Shown here in pieces: positions 7,992 to 16,647 of a stretch of 64,000 nucleotides of DNA. The position numbers were made by a program, and so were the translations under genes. Location of the stretch: contig CAJQLB010000018.1 of NCBI GenBank assembly GCA_905479065.1, positions 1 to 64,000 on the forward strand. Direction: 5' to 3'. The DNA is from an uncultured Flavobacteriaceae bacterium (GTDB lineage Bacteria > Bacteroidota > Bacteroidia > Flavobacteriales > Flavobacteriaceae). How positions within the stretch are numbered: position 1 is the first letter of the stretch; each line of letters starts with the position of its first letter. Under the pieces are notes generated by a model. That model saw nothing but the letters and a program-made list of their open reading frames with translations. It had not been told where the DNA came from and did no database searches.

Positions 7992-8998
7992 TGGAAAAAG
8001 AGAATAATATTTTATATGATTCGTTTGGGCGTAAACACTCATATTTGCGCATTTCATTGACGGAATTATGTAATTTACGATGCACTTATTGCATGCCTGA
8101 GGAGGGCATTCAATTATCACCAAAATCGCACATCATGACTTATGATGAGGTTTTTGAAATCGCTTCAGTGTTTGTGAAACATGGGGTAACTAAAATTCGT
8201 TTAACTGGTGGTGAACCATTAATAAGAAGAGACGTGCATCTCATTCTTAAAAAATTAGCAGAACTTCCAGTGGAATTAGCGATTACTTCTAATGCTGTTA
8301 TTATTGATCGTTTTATAAACCTGTTTAAAGAGTGTCGCATTAAAAACATTAATGTGAGTTTGGATTCATTGGACAGTGACAAATTTAAAATAATCACGCG
8401 AAGAAATAATTTTCAAAAAGTATACGATAATATTCTGCTTTTGGTTAATGAAGGTTTTAACGTTAAGCTAAATGTTGTGCTGATGAATGGTTTTAATGAT
8501 GATGAAATCATTGATTTCATTAAGTTGACGAAAACACACCCTTTGACAGTACGATTTATTGAGTTTATGCCATTTGATGGTAATCAATGGAATAAGTCTA
8601 AAATAGTATCTTATGAACAGGTAATGAAAACAGTTATGTCATGCTATGATGTTGACAAGGTCATCAGAGTGAAAGATGCACCTAATGATACATCTAAAAA
8701 CTATAAAATAAAAAATTATCAAGGATCCTTTGCTATCATCAGTTCAGTGACAAACCCATTTTGTGATTCATGTAATCGTATTCGTTTGACAGCTAATGGA
8801 AAACTAAAAAATTGCTTATTTTCAAATAATGAAACGGATTTATTGACGCCCATGAGAGCGGGTAAATTGATAGAGCCAATGATTAAAAAAGCAATTCAAT
8901 CTAAGTTTAAAGTTCGTGGAGGAATGGATACAATGGCGAAATTAGAACAGCCAGATTTACATCAAAACAATCGCAGTATGATTACAATTGGTGGTTAA
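7991..8998 (+). CDS. moaA: GTP 3',8-cyclase MoaA
   Basis: MoaA is the radical SAM enzyme that starts Moco synthesis, rearranging GTP to 3',8-cyclo-GTP, which MoaC uses next. The 335-residue protein has the SAM-cluster cysteines C27, C31 and C34 in CNLRCTYC and the motif LTGGEPL near residue 73. The C-terminal cluster motif is NPFCDSCNRIR followed by LKNCLF. The chain ends in the functionally required Gly-Gly (TIGG). It is last in the operon. Its 3' end overlaps the convergent mocA gene by 17 bases. Confidence 0.95.
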   Translation: MEKENNILYDSFGRKHSYLRISLTELCNLRCTYCMPEEGIQLSPKSHIMTYDEVFEIASVFVKHGVTKIRLTGGEPLIRRDVHLILKKLAELPVELAITSNAVIIDRFINLFKECRIKNINVSLDSLDSDKFKIITRRNNFQKVYDNILLLVNEGFNVKLNVVLMNGFNDDEIIDFIKLTKTHPLTVRFIEFMPFDGNQWNKSKIVSYEQVMKTVMSCYDVDKVIRVKDAPNDTSKNYKIKNYQGSFAIISSVTNPFCDSCNRIRLTANGKLKNCLFSNNETDLLTPMRAGKLIEPMIKKAIQSKFKVRGGMDTMAKLEQPDLHQNNRSMITIGG

Positions 8999-9596
8999 CC
9001 TTGTAAAGATTATCATAGTCCTCCTGAGTGTCAATATCAGTAATTAAATGTGTGGGCTCCACTATTTTAGCATGGTTTATGTGTTTTTTTATCACTTTTT
9101 TAGCTCCAAAATTTTTAGTCAATTGAGATAGTTCTTTGAAAAAAGAATGATGAAAAATGGCAGGTACACCTATTGAATTGTTTCCATAACTAGAAGTAAT
9201 AATTTGTCCAGATTGGGTGTTAAAAAGTTTAATTAAATGGTGTAAGTAGTCTGTGTTTACAAGAGGTTGATCAGCTAACATTATTAGAGCGCCGTTATAC
9301 TTAGGCTTAGCGTTCATAATAATTTTTATCCCTGAACTAATGGATGCTCCAATTCCAAACCTCCAATTATCATTACATATTAGGCTAATATTACGATGTC
9401 TAATATGTGGTATAATCACGTCGCGATGCGCTCCTAAAACCACATAAGTTTCACCTTGATTTAAGTCACGAGCCAATTGTATTGAATGATTCAATAGTGA
9501 TGAATTTTTCCAAGGTAATAGTTGCTTTGGCCTTCCCATTCTTGAAGAGTTTCCTGCGGCTAATATTAAAATTGCAATATTTGAATTTTCAATCAA
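8982..9596 (-). CDS. mocA: Molybdenum cofactor cytidylyltransferase-like protein (MocA type)
   Basis: This 204-residue NTP-transferase has the signature LAAGNSSRMGRPKQLLPW at residues 12-29 and MLADQPLVNTD near 103. The LAAGxSxRMGxxK pattern with a PKQLLP continuation is typical of MocA, which makes the cytosine dinucleotide form of Moco. Xanthine-oxidase-family enzymes use that form. It is last in the operon iorA-iorB-xdhC-mocA, two bases after xdhC, so it most likely matures IorB. Assignment of CTP over GTP specificity rests on context and family pattern. Confidence 0.82.
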   Translation of the reverse strand: MIENSNIAILILAAGNSSRMGRPKQLLPWKNSSLLNHSIQLARDLNQGETYVVLGAHRDVIIPHIRHRNISLICNDNWRFGIGASISSGIKIIMNAKPKYNGALIMLADQPLVNTDYLHHLIKLFNTQSGQIITSSYGNNSIGVPAIFHHSFFKELSQLTKNFGAKKVIKKHINHAKIVEPTHLITDIDTQEDYDNLYKVNHQL

Positions 9597-9598
9597 AA

Positions 9599-10624
9599 TT
9601 AGTTTAATATGTTTTTTGCATGGATACTAGTTTTTTTCTCTTTCAGAAGTATTGGTTGTTGGTTTCTCGTTACTGATAAGATTTCAGCAGCTATAGAAAT
9701 AGCGATTTCTTGCGGTGTTTCTGCACCAATATTTAAACCAACTGGTGCGTGGAGAGCTTCCATAAAAGAAGGACAAACTTCAGGGCAAAAGTCAATAAAT
9801 TGTAACAGTAATTTTTCGCGCCTACTTGAGGGGCCAAGTAGACCTAAATAAGCTGGTTTGGAATTTTTTAATTCTATTAAATATTTCAAATCATTTGAAA
9901 AATTATGAGACATAATGACAACAGCAGTATGTTCATCTATTGGGTGAATTTCCAAGTGATTAGTATGTGTTGTGTAAAATGCGGTGGCCCCAGGAAAATG
10001 CTCAATTGACTTCATTTCAAGAGGTCCAGCGATTATCGTGACATTCCACCCGTTAAAACTAGCCAACTTACACAGTTCTACCGCGTCATGTTCTGCTCCA
10101 AAAATCATCAATTTAAATGGAGGAGGTAGCTCCTGCGAAAAAATTAGTGGATGGTCATCGTTCGGGTCAAAAGTTGATATTTTAAAAGAACCAGTCTTAA
10201 ATTCAATAACACTGCCAATGATTTCTGACGGACCTTGTGATTTATTAAAATAGGAATGCACATAAAAAGCCTCTCTATTTTTTAAAGAATTATGAAAATA
10301 TAATAGGCATTTATCGGAGGGATGAAATGGTTCAATTAAAACATAAAGAACTCCTTCACATCCTAAACGAAAGCGACCGTCATACGTCATCATTTTCGGA
10401 ATACTAGATTCAAAAACCGATTGTGCTTGTCTTAAAATATCTTTTTCGACGCAGCCTCCACTGACAGCACCAATCATTGTATCGTTTTCAATAAGAAGCA
10501 TTCTCACGCCTGGTTTACGGTATGACGATCCATCTAGTGCAACTACGGTTGCTAGGACACATTTTAAATTTGCTTTTTTTGCCTTTTGATATTCTTTTAT
10601 AAGCTGCCGAAATTCATGAATCAT
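9599..10624 (-). CDS. xdhC: XdhC/CoxI family maturation factor
   Basis: XdhC-family proteins bind Moco, help its sulfuration and hand it to enzymes of the xanthine oxidase family. The protein has 341 residues. The N-terminal part has LDGSSYRKPGVRML and GAVSGGCVEKDIL (near 54), the family hallmark. The C-terminal Rossmann part starts near 172 with MIFGAEHDAVEL and includes VIMSHNFSNDL and YLGLLGPSSRR. It is cytosolic. The gene lies between iorB (24-base gap) and mocA (2-base gap), which points to IorB as its client. Confidence 0.9.
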   Translation of the reverse strand: MIHEFRQLIKEYQKAKKANLKCVLATVVALDGSSYRKPGVRMLLIENDTMIGAVSGGCVEKDILRQAQSVFESSIPKMMTYDGRFRLGCEGVLYVLIEPFHPSDKCLLYFHNSLKNREAFYVHSYFNKSQGPSEIIGSVIEFKTGSFKISTFDPNDDHPLIFSQELPPPFKLMIFGAEHDAVELCKLASFNGWNVTIIAGPLEMKSIEHFPGATAFYTTHTNHLEIHPIDEHTAVVIMSHNFSNDLKYLIELKNSKPAYLGLLGPSSRREKLLLQFIDFCPEVCPSFMEALHAPVGLNIGAETPQEIAISIAAEILSVTRNQQPILLKEKKTSIHAKNILN

Positions 10625-10648
10625 AATGAAGGTGTTTGTGACATAGCT

Positions 10649-12847
10649 CTAGCCGAGAGGAATTGCTTTTTTCATTTGATTAATAAATGGTTGTCTTGAA
10701 AAGCGTTCTCCTGTTGCTTTATACAAAGCATTTGCAAGAGCTCCAACAGCCGGCGGAAGTCCGGGCTCTCCTAGTCCTGTGGGTGCAACATCACTGTTTA
10801 CAAAAAACACTTCAATACTTTCAGGAGCCTGGTCGTGACGGATGAGTTGGTAACTGTCAAAATTAGTTTGGTTGGTTGCTCCGTCATTGAAGGTTAATTC
10901 ACTATACATAGCATGCCCAATACCATCAATGACTCCACCTTGTATCATGTTGATGGCAGCATCTGGATTTATAACAATTCCACAGTCAACAGCACACCAA
11001 ACTTTTTTGATTTTCGGTTGGCCATTTACTAAAATAAGATCAACAACTTCGGCCACATAGCTCGCGTGACAAAAATAAGCTGCTACTCCACGAAATATTC
11101 CTGGTTTTTTTTCACCCCAATTTGACTTTTCTTTGATGAGCTTTAAAACGCCGGCATAGCGTTCTGCATCATAATCGTAGTTGTCTCCAACAGGGTTGTG
11201 TTGCGCACGATTAAACAAGTTTAATCGAAAATCAATCGGATCTTGACCTGCTAATTCCGCAACTTCATCAAGAAAAGACTGCTCAGCACCGGCAGTAAAA
11301 TGAGACCTTGGCGCACGCCAAGCTCCCGTTGTTATGTTTGTTGTAACATTGAATTTTTCAGCAGAGTAGTGGTCAACAGCACCTGCAGGAAATCGATTAG
11401 GAAATACAGCACCCTCGGGCAAACCTGAACCTTTTACAGAAAAGGCAATCAACTTATTATTTTCATCCAAGCCTGCTTTATACGTCGCTAAATAGGCAGG
11501 CCTGTAAGTGCCTTGTGTCATGTCATCTTCTCTGCTGTAAATAAGTTTAATTGGGGTTCCAGTTTTTTTAGATATTGCAGCTGCCTCTACACCAAAATGA
11601 GTATACAAACGTCTGCCAAATCCTCCTCCAATTCGTGTCATGTTAACAGTGATGTTTTCAATTGGGATATTGAGGAATTTTGACACAGATCCTTCTAAGG
11701 CCTCTGGAGTTTGGGTTGGACCAACGAGCTCAGCTGCATTTTCGGTAACATGAGCAAAGAAATTCATGGGTTCAAGTGTATTGTGTGGCAAAAATGGTGA
11801 GTAATATGTTTGTTCTACTATTTTTGTTGCTTTTACAAATGCCATAGCGACATCCCCATCTTTTCTACTGTCTACAACACTACCACTTTTTAGAGCTTTT
11901 TCTAATCTTTTTTGGTGTATTTCTGAGTTTTCGAGCTCACTTGTTGGTGTCCAATTTGCTTTGATGGCTTTTTTTGCTTTCATTAACGGCCACATAGCAT
12001 CTCCAACGATTGCAATGAGCTCGTGAAACCCTTTTTCGTCCGACCAACTTGGCTCTTCCGAGGAAATATTTATTTTGAAGGCGTCTTTTACACCATTCAT
12101 TTGTTTGATTTCTTCTTGATTAAAGTCAATCAAACGCATCCCAAATGCTGGAGGATGTGCAATCATAGCAACAAGCATTCCAGCTCTTTTAAAATCAATA
12201 CCAAACAAAGGTGTTCCTGTTATAATTTTTTCTGCATCCACATTTTTTTTACTCGTACCAATAATTTTAAAATCTTTAATATCCTTGAGCGAAATTTCTT
12301 CAGGAACATCAATGGCAACAGCTTTTGATGCAATATCACCATAAGTTAACTGTCTGTCTCCATTCATCTCCGAAATGATTCCTTTATCAGTTTTTAAATT
12401 AGTTATCGGTACATTCCATTCTTTTGCAGCCGCCTCTAACAACATTCTTCTTCCCGTTGCGCCAGCCATTCTTAAAGCATTCCAACCCCTTCTAATTGAT
12501 AGACTTCCTCCCGCAAATTGGTTTTGATAAAAACCTGTGTTTAATGGTGCTTGTTCCACCACCACATGTGCCCAATCTACATCTAATTCCTCAGCTACAA
12601 TCATTGGCATTGATGTTTTGACATTTTGCCCGATTTCAGGGTTTGGTGAATAAATTGTTACCAATCCTGTATCCCCAATTTTGATATACCCATTGATGTC
12701 ATACCACTCGTTTGGAATGGCTAAGTTTGCTTTAGAGTCTGTAACGCAACCAGCTAGCCAACTAAAGCCTATAAGCATGCCACCGCCAGCAGCAGCAGAA
12801 ACTTTTAAAAATGAACGACGATTATATTGTGTTTTTATTTTTTTCAT
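10649..12847 (-). CDS. Xanthine-oxidase-family molybdopterin-binding subunit (IorB-like), Tat-exported
   Basis: This large catalytic subunit resembles isoquinoline 1-oxidoreductase beta and related aldehyde-oxidising enzymes. It has 732 residues, the usual length for this group. The N-terminus has a twin-arginine motif (R10-R11, RRSFLK) and a hydrophobic stretch ending in LAGC with C34. It therefore looks like a Tat-exported, lipid-anchored periplasmic protein. Cofactor and active-site motifs include GGSLSIRRGWNALR, IGGGFGRRLY near 404 and GLGEPGLPPAVGA near 692, where the glutamate is the catalytic base known in the family. The [2Fe-2S] partner IorA is encoded 3 bases upstream. The substrate cannot be read from sequence; aldehydes or N-heterocycles are candidates. 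No cytochrome subunit gene is adjacent. Confidence 0.88.
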   Translation of the reverse strand: MKKIKTQYNRRSFLKVSAAAGGGMLIGFSWLAGCVTDSKANLAIPNEWYDINGYIKIGDTGLVTIYSPNPEIGQNVKTSMPMIVAEELDVDWAHVVVEQAPLNTGFYQNQFAGGSLSIRRGWNALRMAGATGRRMLLEAAAKEWNVPITNLKTDKGIISEMNGDRQLTYGDIASKAVAIDVPEEISLKDIKDFKIIGTSKKNVDAEKIITGTPLFGIDFKRAGMLVAMIAHPPAFGMRLIDFNQEEIKQMNGVKDAFKINISSEEPSWSDEKGFHELIAIVGDAMWPLMKAKKAIKANWTPTSELENSEIHQKRLEKALKSGSVVDSRKDGDVAMAFVKATKIVEQTYYSPFLPHNTLEPMNFFAHVTENAAELVGPTQTPEALEGSVSKFLNIPIENITVNMTRIGGGFGRRLYTHFGVEAAAISKKTGTPIKLIYSREDDMTQGTYRPAYLATYKAGLDENNKLIAFSVKGSGLPEGAVFPNRFPAGAVDHYSAEKFNVTTNITTGAWRAPRSHFTAGAEQSFLDEVAELAGQDPIDFRLNLFNRAQHNPVGDNYDYDAERYAGVLKLIKEKSNWGEKKPGIFRGVAAYFCHASYVAEVVDLILVNGQPKIKKVWCAVDCGIVINPDAAINMIQGGVIDGIGHAMYSELTFNDGATNQTNFDSYQLIRHDQAPESIEVFFVNSDVAPTGLGEPGLPPAVGALANALYKATGERFSRQPFINQMKKAIPLG

Positions 12848-12850
12848 GAG

Positions 12851-13306
12851 TTACAAAGTTGATGCAATTTTTATGGCTTCTTTAATTCTGACATAGGTTC
12901 CACATCTACAAATGTTGCCTTTCATTGCGGTGTCAATATCTTCATCTGTTGGGCTTGGATTATTCTTTAATAGTGCTGCCGCACTCATTATTTGACCACT
13001 TTGGCAATAGCCACATTGAGGCACATCAATATATTTCCATGCTTCTTGTACAGGATGAGTTCCGTCATCAGAAAGTCCTTCAATGGTAGTAATATTTAGG
13101 TCTTGAGCGTTAGCTATTGGTATTGAGCAACTTCGAGCAGCATTACCGTTTAAGTGGACAGTGCAAGCTCCACATTGAGCGATACCGCATCCAAATTTAG
13201 TTCCAACAAGATTCACATGGTCTCGAAGAATCCAAAGTAACGGAGTGTCAGAATCTGCTTTTATAGAATGCGATTTTCCATTAATTTTTAAATTATAAGT
13301 TGGCAT
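12851..13306 (-). CDS. [2Fe-2S] small subunit (IorA-like)
   Basis: This 151-residue electron-transfer subunit belongs to the xanthine-oxidase family. The N-terminal plant-type ferredoxin domain holds C40, C45, C48 and C60 ([10 protein letters not shown]...SC). The C-terminal helical domain holds the second [2Fe-2S] site, C98, C101, C133 and C135 ([12 protein letters not shown]). It has no signal peptide, so it probably folds in the cytoplasm and is carried out with IorB through the Tat system, as known for related enzymes. It is the first gene of the iorA-iorB-xdhC-mocA operon. Confidence 0.92.
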   Translation of the reverse strand: MPTYNLKINGKSHSIKADSDTPLLWILRDHVNLVGTKFGCGIAQCGACTVHLNGNAARSCSIPIANAQDLNITTIEGLSDDGTHPVQEAWKYIDVPQCGYCQSGQIMSAAALLKNNPSPTDEDIDTAMKGNICRCGTYVRIKEAIKIASTL

Positions 13307-13449
13307 AATTAGTGTTTTTGAACGCGAGCCGTTTTGCTTTTGCGTATTTTTTATTTGAATCAGTAAATTAATAAAAAAAAGGAACTTATTCTTGATTTTA
13401 TCATAGATTTATACTTATTGTATTATCCGGTATTACTAGCTTTAATTAT

Positions 13450-13457
13450 TATATTTG
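13450..13457 (+). promoter_or_regulatory. Bacteroidota -7 box for the BNR/YTN-repeat gene
   Basis: TATATTTG matches TAnnTTTG and lies 28 bases before the chosen ATG at 13485, in the divergent spacer after iorA. No TTTG -33 element at the usual spacing was seen. Confidence 0.5.
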
Positions 13458-13484
13458 ATATTGAATATTCAAAATTTGAACATT

Positions 13485-16400
13485 ATGAAATTATCCGTTT
13501 CTTTTTTAGGATTGATTTGCACTTTGTGCGCGATAACCGCTCAGGAAGCTGAAAGTTATTTTGAACCATTAAAATACAGAAATATCGGTCCTTTTCGAGG
13601 TGGTCGTTCAGTTGGTTCAGTTGGAGTTGTCAATGACCCCTTGACCTATTATATGGGAACAACTGGAGGTGGCTTATGGAAAACAGAGGATGCTGGTCAA
13701 CGTTGGTATAATATTTCGGATGGATTTTTTAAAACAGGATCTGTTGGTGCGGTAGCAGTGTCTGAGTCAAATTCTAATGTTATCTACGTAGGTATGGGAG
13801 AACATGCAATAAGAGGTGTGATGACATCCTATGGAGATGGTGTTTACAAATCTATTAATGCCGGAAAAACCTGGTCTCATACGGGACTCAAAGCGACACA
13901 GCAAATTTCAAGAATTGTAATTCACCCTGACAACCCTGACATTGTTTTTGTAGCGGCACAAGGCGCTATCAATGGATCAACAAAAGATCGTGGGATTTAT
14001 AAGTCTATTGATGGGGGTGAAACATGGAAAAATGTTTTGTTTGTGAACGATATGACAGGTGCATCAGAACTTTCCATGGATATGAATCATCCCGAAGTTT
14101 TATATGCAGCGATGTGGCATCACAAACGTGAGCCTTGGGTTGTAATGAGTGGTGGTGAAGGTAGCGGACTTTATAAATCTACCGATAGTGGCGAAACATG
14201 GAGTCAAATTCATGAGGGATTACCAGCGGAAAAAGGTAAAATGGCGATTTCGGTAAGTCGTGCAAATTCAAATAAAGTCTATGCTCTTATTGAAAGTGAC
14301 AGTAATAAAGATTTAGGGGGCTTATTCGTCTCTGAAAATGCAGGTGAGAGTTGGTCGTTTGTTAGCGGAGACAACAGATTAACACAACGTGCATGGTATT
14401 ATACTGAGGTTTTTTCAGATCCAAATAATGAAAATATTGTTTATGTTATGAGTGCGCCTGCACTTCGATCCATTGACGGTGGTAAAAATTGGGAGATTAT
14501 ATATGGCCCTCATGGGGATTATCATGACTTATGGATTAATCCAAATAATTCAAAAAACATGGTGATTTCTGACGATGGAGGTGCTGGAATTACCTTTAAT
14601 TACGGAGAATCGTGGTCAACACAAGCTAATATGTCTACTGCTCAAATTTATAGAATCAATACTGATAATATGTTTCCGTATAATATTTATGGAGGTCAGC
14701 AAGATAATTCGTCCATTAAAATTAAGAGTAAATCAATTGGTGCAAGTAGTATTTCCAACAAAGATTGGGAAAGATCAGCAGGTGGAGAAAGTGCCTTTGC
14801 AGGTTTAGATCCAGACAACCCACGCTATGTTATGGGAGGTGTTTATCTAGGTTATATAGAAGTATTAGACACGAAATCAATGGGTGCAACCAACATTATG
14901 GCCGCTCCGAATCAATGGTTGGGGCGCGAGGCAAGAGACATGGAATATTTGTTTAATTGGAATGCCCCGATAATCCACTCTATCCATGAAAAAGGGACTT
15001 ATTTTCATTGTGCTAATAAAGTTTTGAAAACTACCGATATGGGACAATCGTGGACTGAGTTTTCTCCAGATTTAACACGTGATATTGATGAGAGGCAGGG
15101 TAATGGAGGTGCTCCCTACACAAATGAAGCAGTTGGTGCCGAAAATTATGGAACGATAGCTTATATGATCGAATCACCACATGAAAGTGGCGTGTACTAC
15201 ACGGGAAGTGATGACGGTTTGGTACATATCACTCAAGATAACGGGATTACTTGGCAAGATATAACGCCAAAAGGCTTGGGAGAGACATTGATTAATGCGA
15301 TTGATGTATCGCCGCATGATCCCGCAACGGCCTACATAGCCACTACTAAATATAAATTTAACGATTATACACCAGCCTTGTTCAAAACAACAGATTATGG
15401 AGAAACATGGAAAAGTATAAGTTCAGGAATACCCTATGGCGCTTACACAAGGGTAATTAGAGAAGATAAAAATAAGAAGGGTTTATTGTATGCAGGGACA
15501 GAGACTGGTATTTATGTATCCTGGAATGGAGGACAGTTGTGGGAAAGTATGCAACTTAATTTGCCGATTACTCCCATTACTGATTTGAAAGTACATGAGG
15601 GTGACTTAATTGTGTCAACGTCGGGAAGAGGTTTTTGGATTTTAGACGATTTAGGGATATTAAATCAATTTACCAACACTATCAGTGAATTGAAATTATA
15701 TACCCCAGAGCCTGCCTTAAGTGCTGCTTGGGGAAGCCAACTTAATAGTAATGCCTCTGATGGATTTGATGATTTTGAAGGTGTTAATCCAGCAAATGGT
15801 TTAGTGGTTTATTATGAGTTACCAAAGCTTGAGGATAACCAAGAGGTTACTTTAGAAATTAGAAATGATAACAATCAATTAATTAATACCATTAGTTCTG
15901 CAAGAGATTCTTTGTACAGAGAGTGGGATGGTGGACCGCCTCCTGCTGCGACACTATCCAAAAAAAATGGTTTAAATCGCTTTGTTTGGGACCTTCGTCA
16001 TCCTATTATGTCTGGTATTCCTGATACTTATATCGAAGCAAGTTATAGAGGACATCGTGCTATTCCAGGAACCTACAAGTTGATATTAACGGTTGGTGAA
16101 AAGACAGTTTCTACGAAGGCAATTATAACAGAAAACCCTCTCTATGAGATGCAGTCAGGACAATATTTAGCATATGACAACATCATGAACACAATGGAGG
16201 CTAAATTAACAGCCATGCACGATATGGTTAATACGTTGTTTAATGCTAATAATCAAATTAAAGAGATTGTTTCTAGATTAGATGCAGTAAAAGATGAGGC
16301 TTTAATTAAGAAAGGAACACTGTTAATAGAGCATCTAACAACTTGGGATGAGGAGATGATACAACGAAAGTCTAAGGCATATGATGATGTTGAAAATTTT

Positions 16401-16613
16401 CCAAATAAATTTACAGCAGAATATATTTTTCTCATCAATCAAACCGAAAGTAGCATCCCACGGGTCAATGATCAAAATAGACGCAGAAAGTTTGCTTTAG
16501 ATGCACAATGGGAATCTTTTAAAAATTCAGGGAATAGCTTTTTAAACAGTGAAATCCCAAATTTTAATAGACTGCTGTGGGAAGCAGGCATAGGCGCAAT
16601 TAAAATAAATTAA
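13485..16613 (+). CDS. Secreted YTN/BNR-repeat beta-propeller protein (sortilin/sialidase-like fold)
   Basis: The ATG at 13485 gives about 1042 residues starting with a clear signal peptide ([20 protein letters not shown]); an upstream in-frame ATG at 13455 would spoil it. The mature protein opens with [14 protein letters not shown]. It then carries many BNR/Asp-box motifs of the S-x-D/N-x-G-x-T-W type ([44 protein letters not shown]). These form multi-bladed propellers like those of VPS10/sortilin and sialidases. A C-terminal part of about 250 residues ([19 protein letters not shown] onward) is beta-rich, then helical. Homologues are common secreted proteins of Bacteroidota with no firm function. 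It is flanked by a promoter and a strong hairpin, so it seems monocistronic. A hydrolase role is unproven. Confidence 0.8.
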   Translation: MKLSVSFLGLICTLCAITAQEAESYFEPLKYRNIGPFRGGRSVGSVGVVNDPLTYYMGTTGGGLWKTEDAGQRWYNISDGFFKTGSVGAVAVSESNSNVIYVGMGEHAIRGVMTSYGDGVYKSINAGKTWSHTGLKATQQISRIVIHPDNPDIVFVAAQGAINGSTKDRGIYKSIDGGETWKNVLFVNDMTGASELSMDMNHPEVLYAAMWHHKREPWVVMSGGEGSGLYKSTDSGETWSQIHEGLPAEKGKMAISVSRANSNKVYALIESDSNKDLGGLFVSENAGESWSFVSGDNRLTQRAWYYTEVFSDPNNENIVYVMSAPALRSIDGGKNWEIIYGPHGDYHDLWINPNNSKNMVISDDGGAGITFNYGESWSTQANMSTAQIYRINTDNMFPYNIYGGQQDNSSIKIKSKSIGASSISNKDWERSAGGESAFAGLDPDNPRYVMGGVYLGYIEVLDTKSMGATNIMAAPNQWLGREARDMEYLFNWNAPIIHSIHEKGTYFHCANKVLKTTDMGQSWTEFSPDLTRDIDERQGNGGAPYTNEAVGAENYGTIAYMIESPHESGVYYTGSDDGLVHITQDNGITWQDITPKGLGETLINAIDVSPHDPATAYIATTKYKFNDYTPALFKTTDYGETWKSISSGIPYGAYTRVIREDKNKKGLLYAGTETGIYVSWNGGQLWESMQLNLPITPITDLKVHEGDLIVSTSGRGFWILDDLGILNQFTNTISELKLYTPEPALSAAWGSQLNSNASDGFDDFEGVNPANGLVVYYELPKLEDNQEVTLEIRNDNNQLINTISSARDSLYREWDGGPPPAATLSKKNGLNRFVWDLRHPIMSGIPDTYIEASYRGHRAIPGTYKLILTVGEKTVSTKAIITENPLYEMQSGQYLAYDNIMNTMEAKLTAMHDMVNTLFNANNQIKEIVSRLDAVKDEALIKKGTLLIEHLTTWDEEMIQRKSKAYDDVENFPNKFTAEYIFLINQTESSIPRVNDQNRRRKFALDAQWESFKNSGNSFLNSEIPNFNRLLWEAGIGAIKIN

Positions 16614-16622
16614 AGATGTTAG

Positions 16623-16642
16623 GCCTCATTTAAAAATGAGGC
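16623..16642. terminator. Bidirectional hairpin terminator
   Basis: GCCTCATTT (16623-16631) and AAATGAGGC (16634-16642) form a perfect 9-bp stem with a 2-base spacer. It sits in the 34-base gap between two convergent genes, ten bases after one stop and six before the other. It can serve both strands. Confidence 0.75.
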
Positions 16643-16647
16643 TTAAT

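Noticed and set aside
9609..10253. Plus-strand open frames across xdhC
   Set aside because: They mirror codons of the conserved XdhC protein on the other strand and have no family match.
10649..13306. Carbon monoxide dehydrogenase or xanthine dehydrogenase as the identity of the two-subunit Mo enzyme
   Set aside because: There is no FAD-binding medium subunit, and the Tat signal and two-subunit layout fit the IorAB group better.
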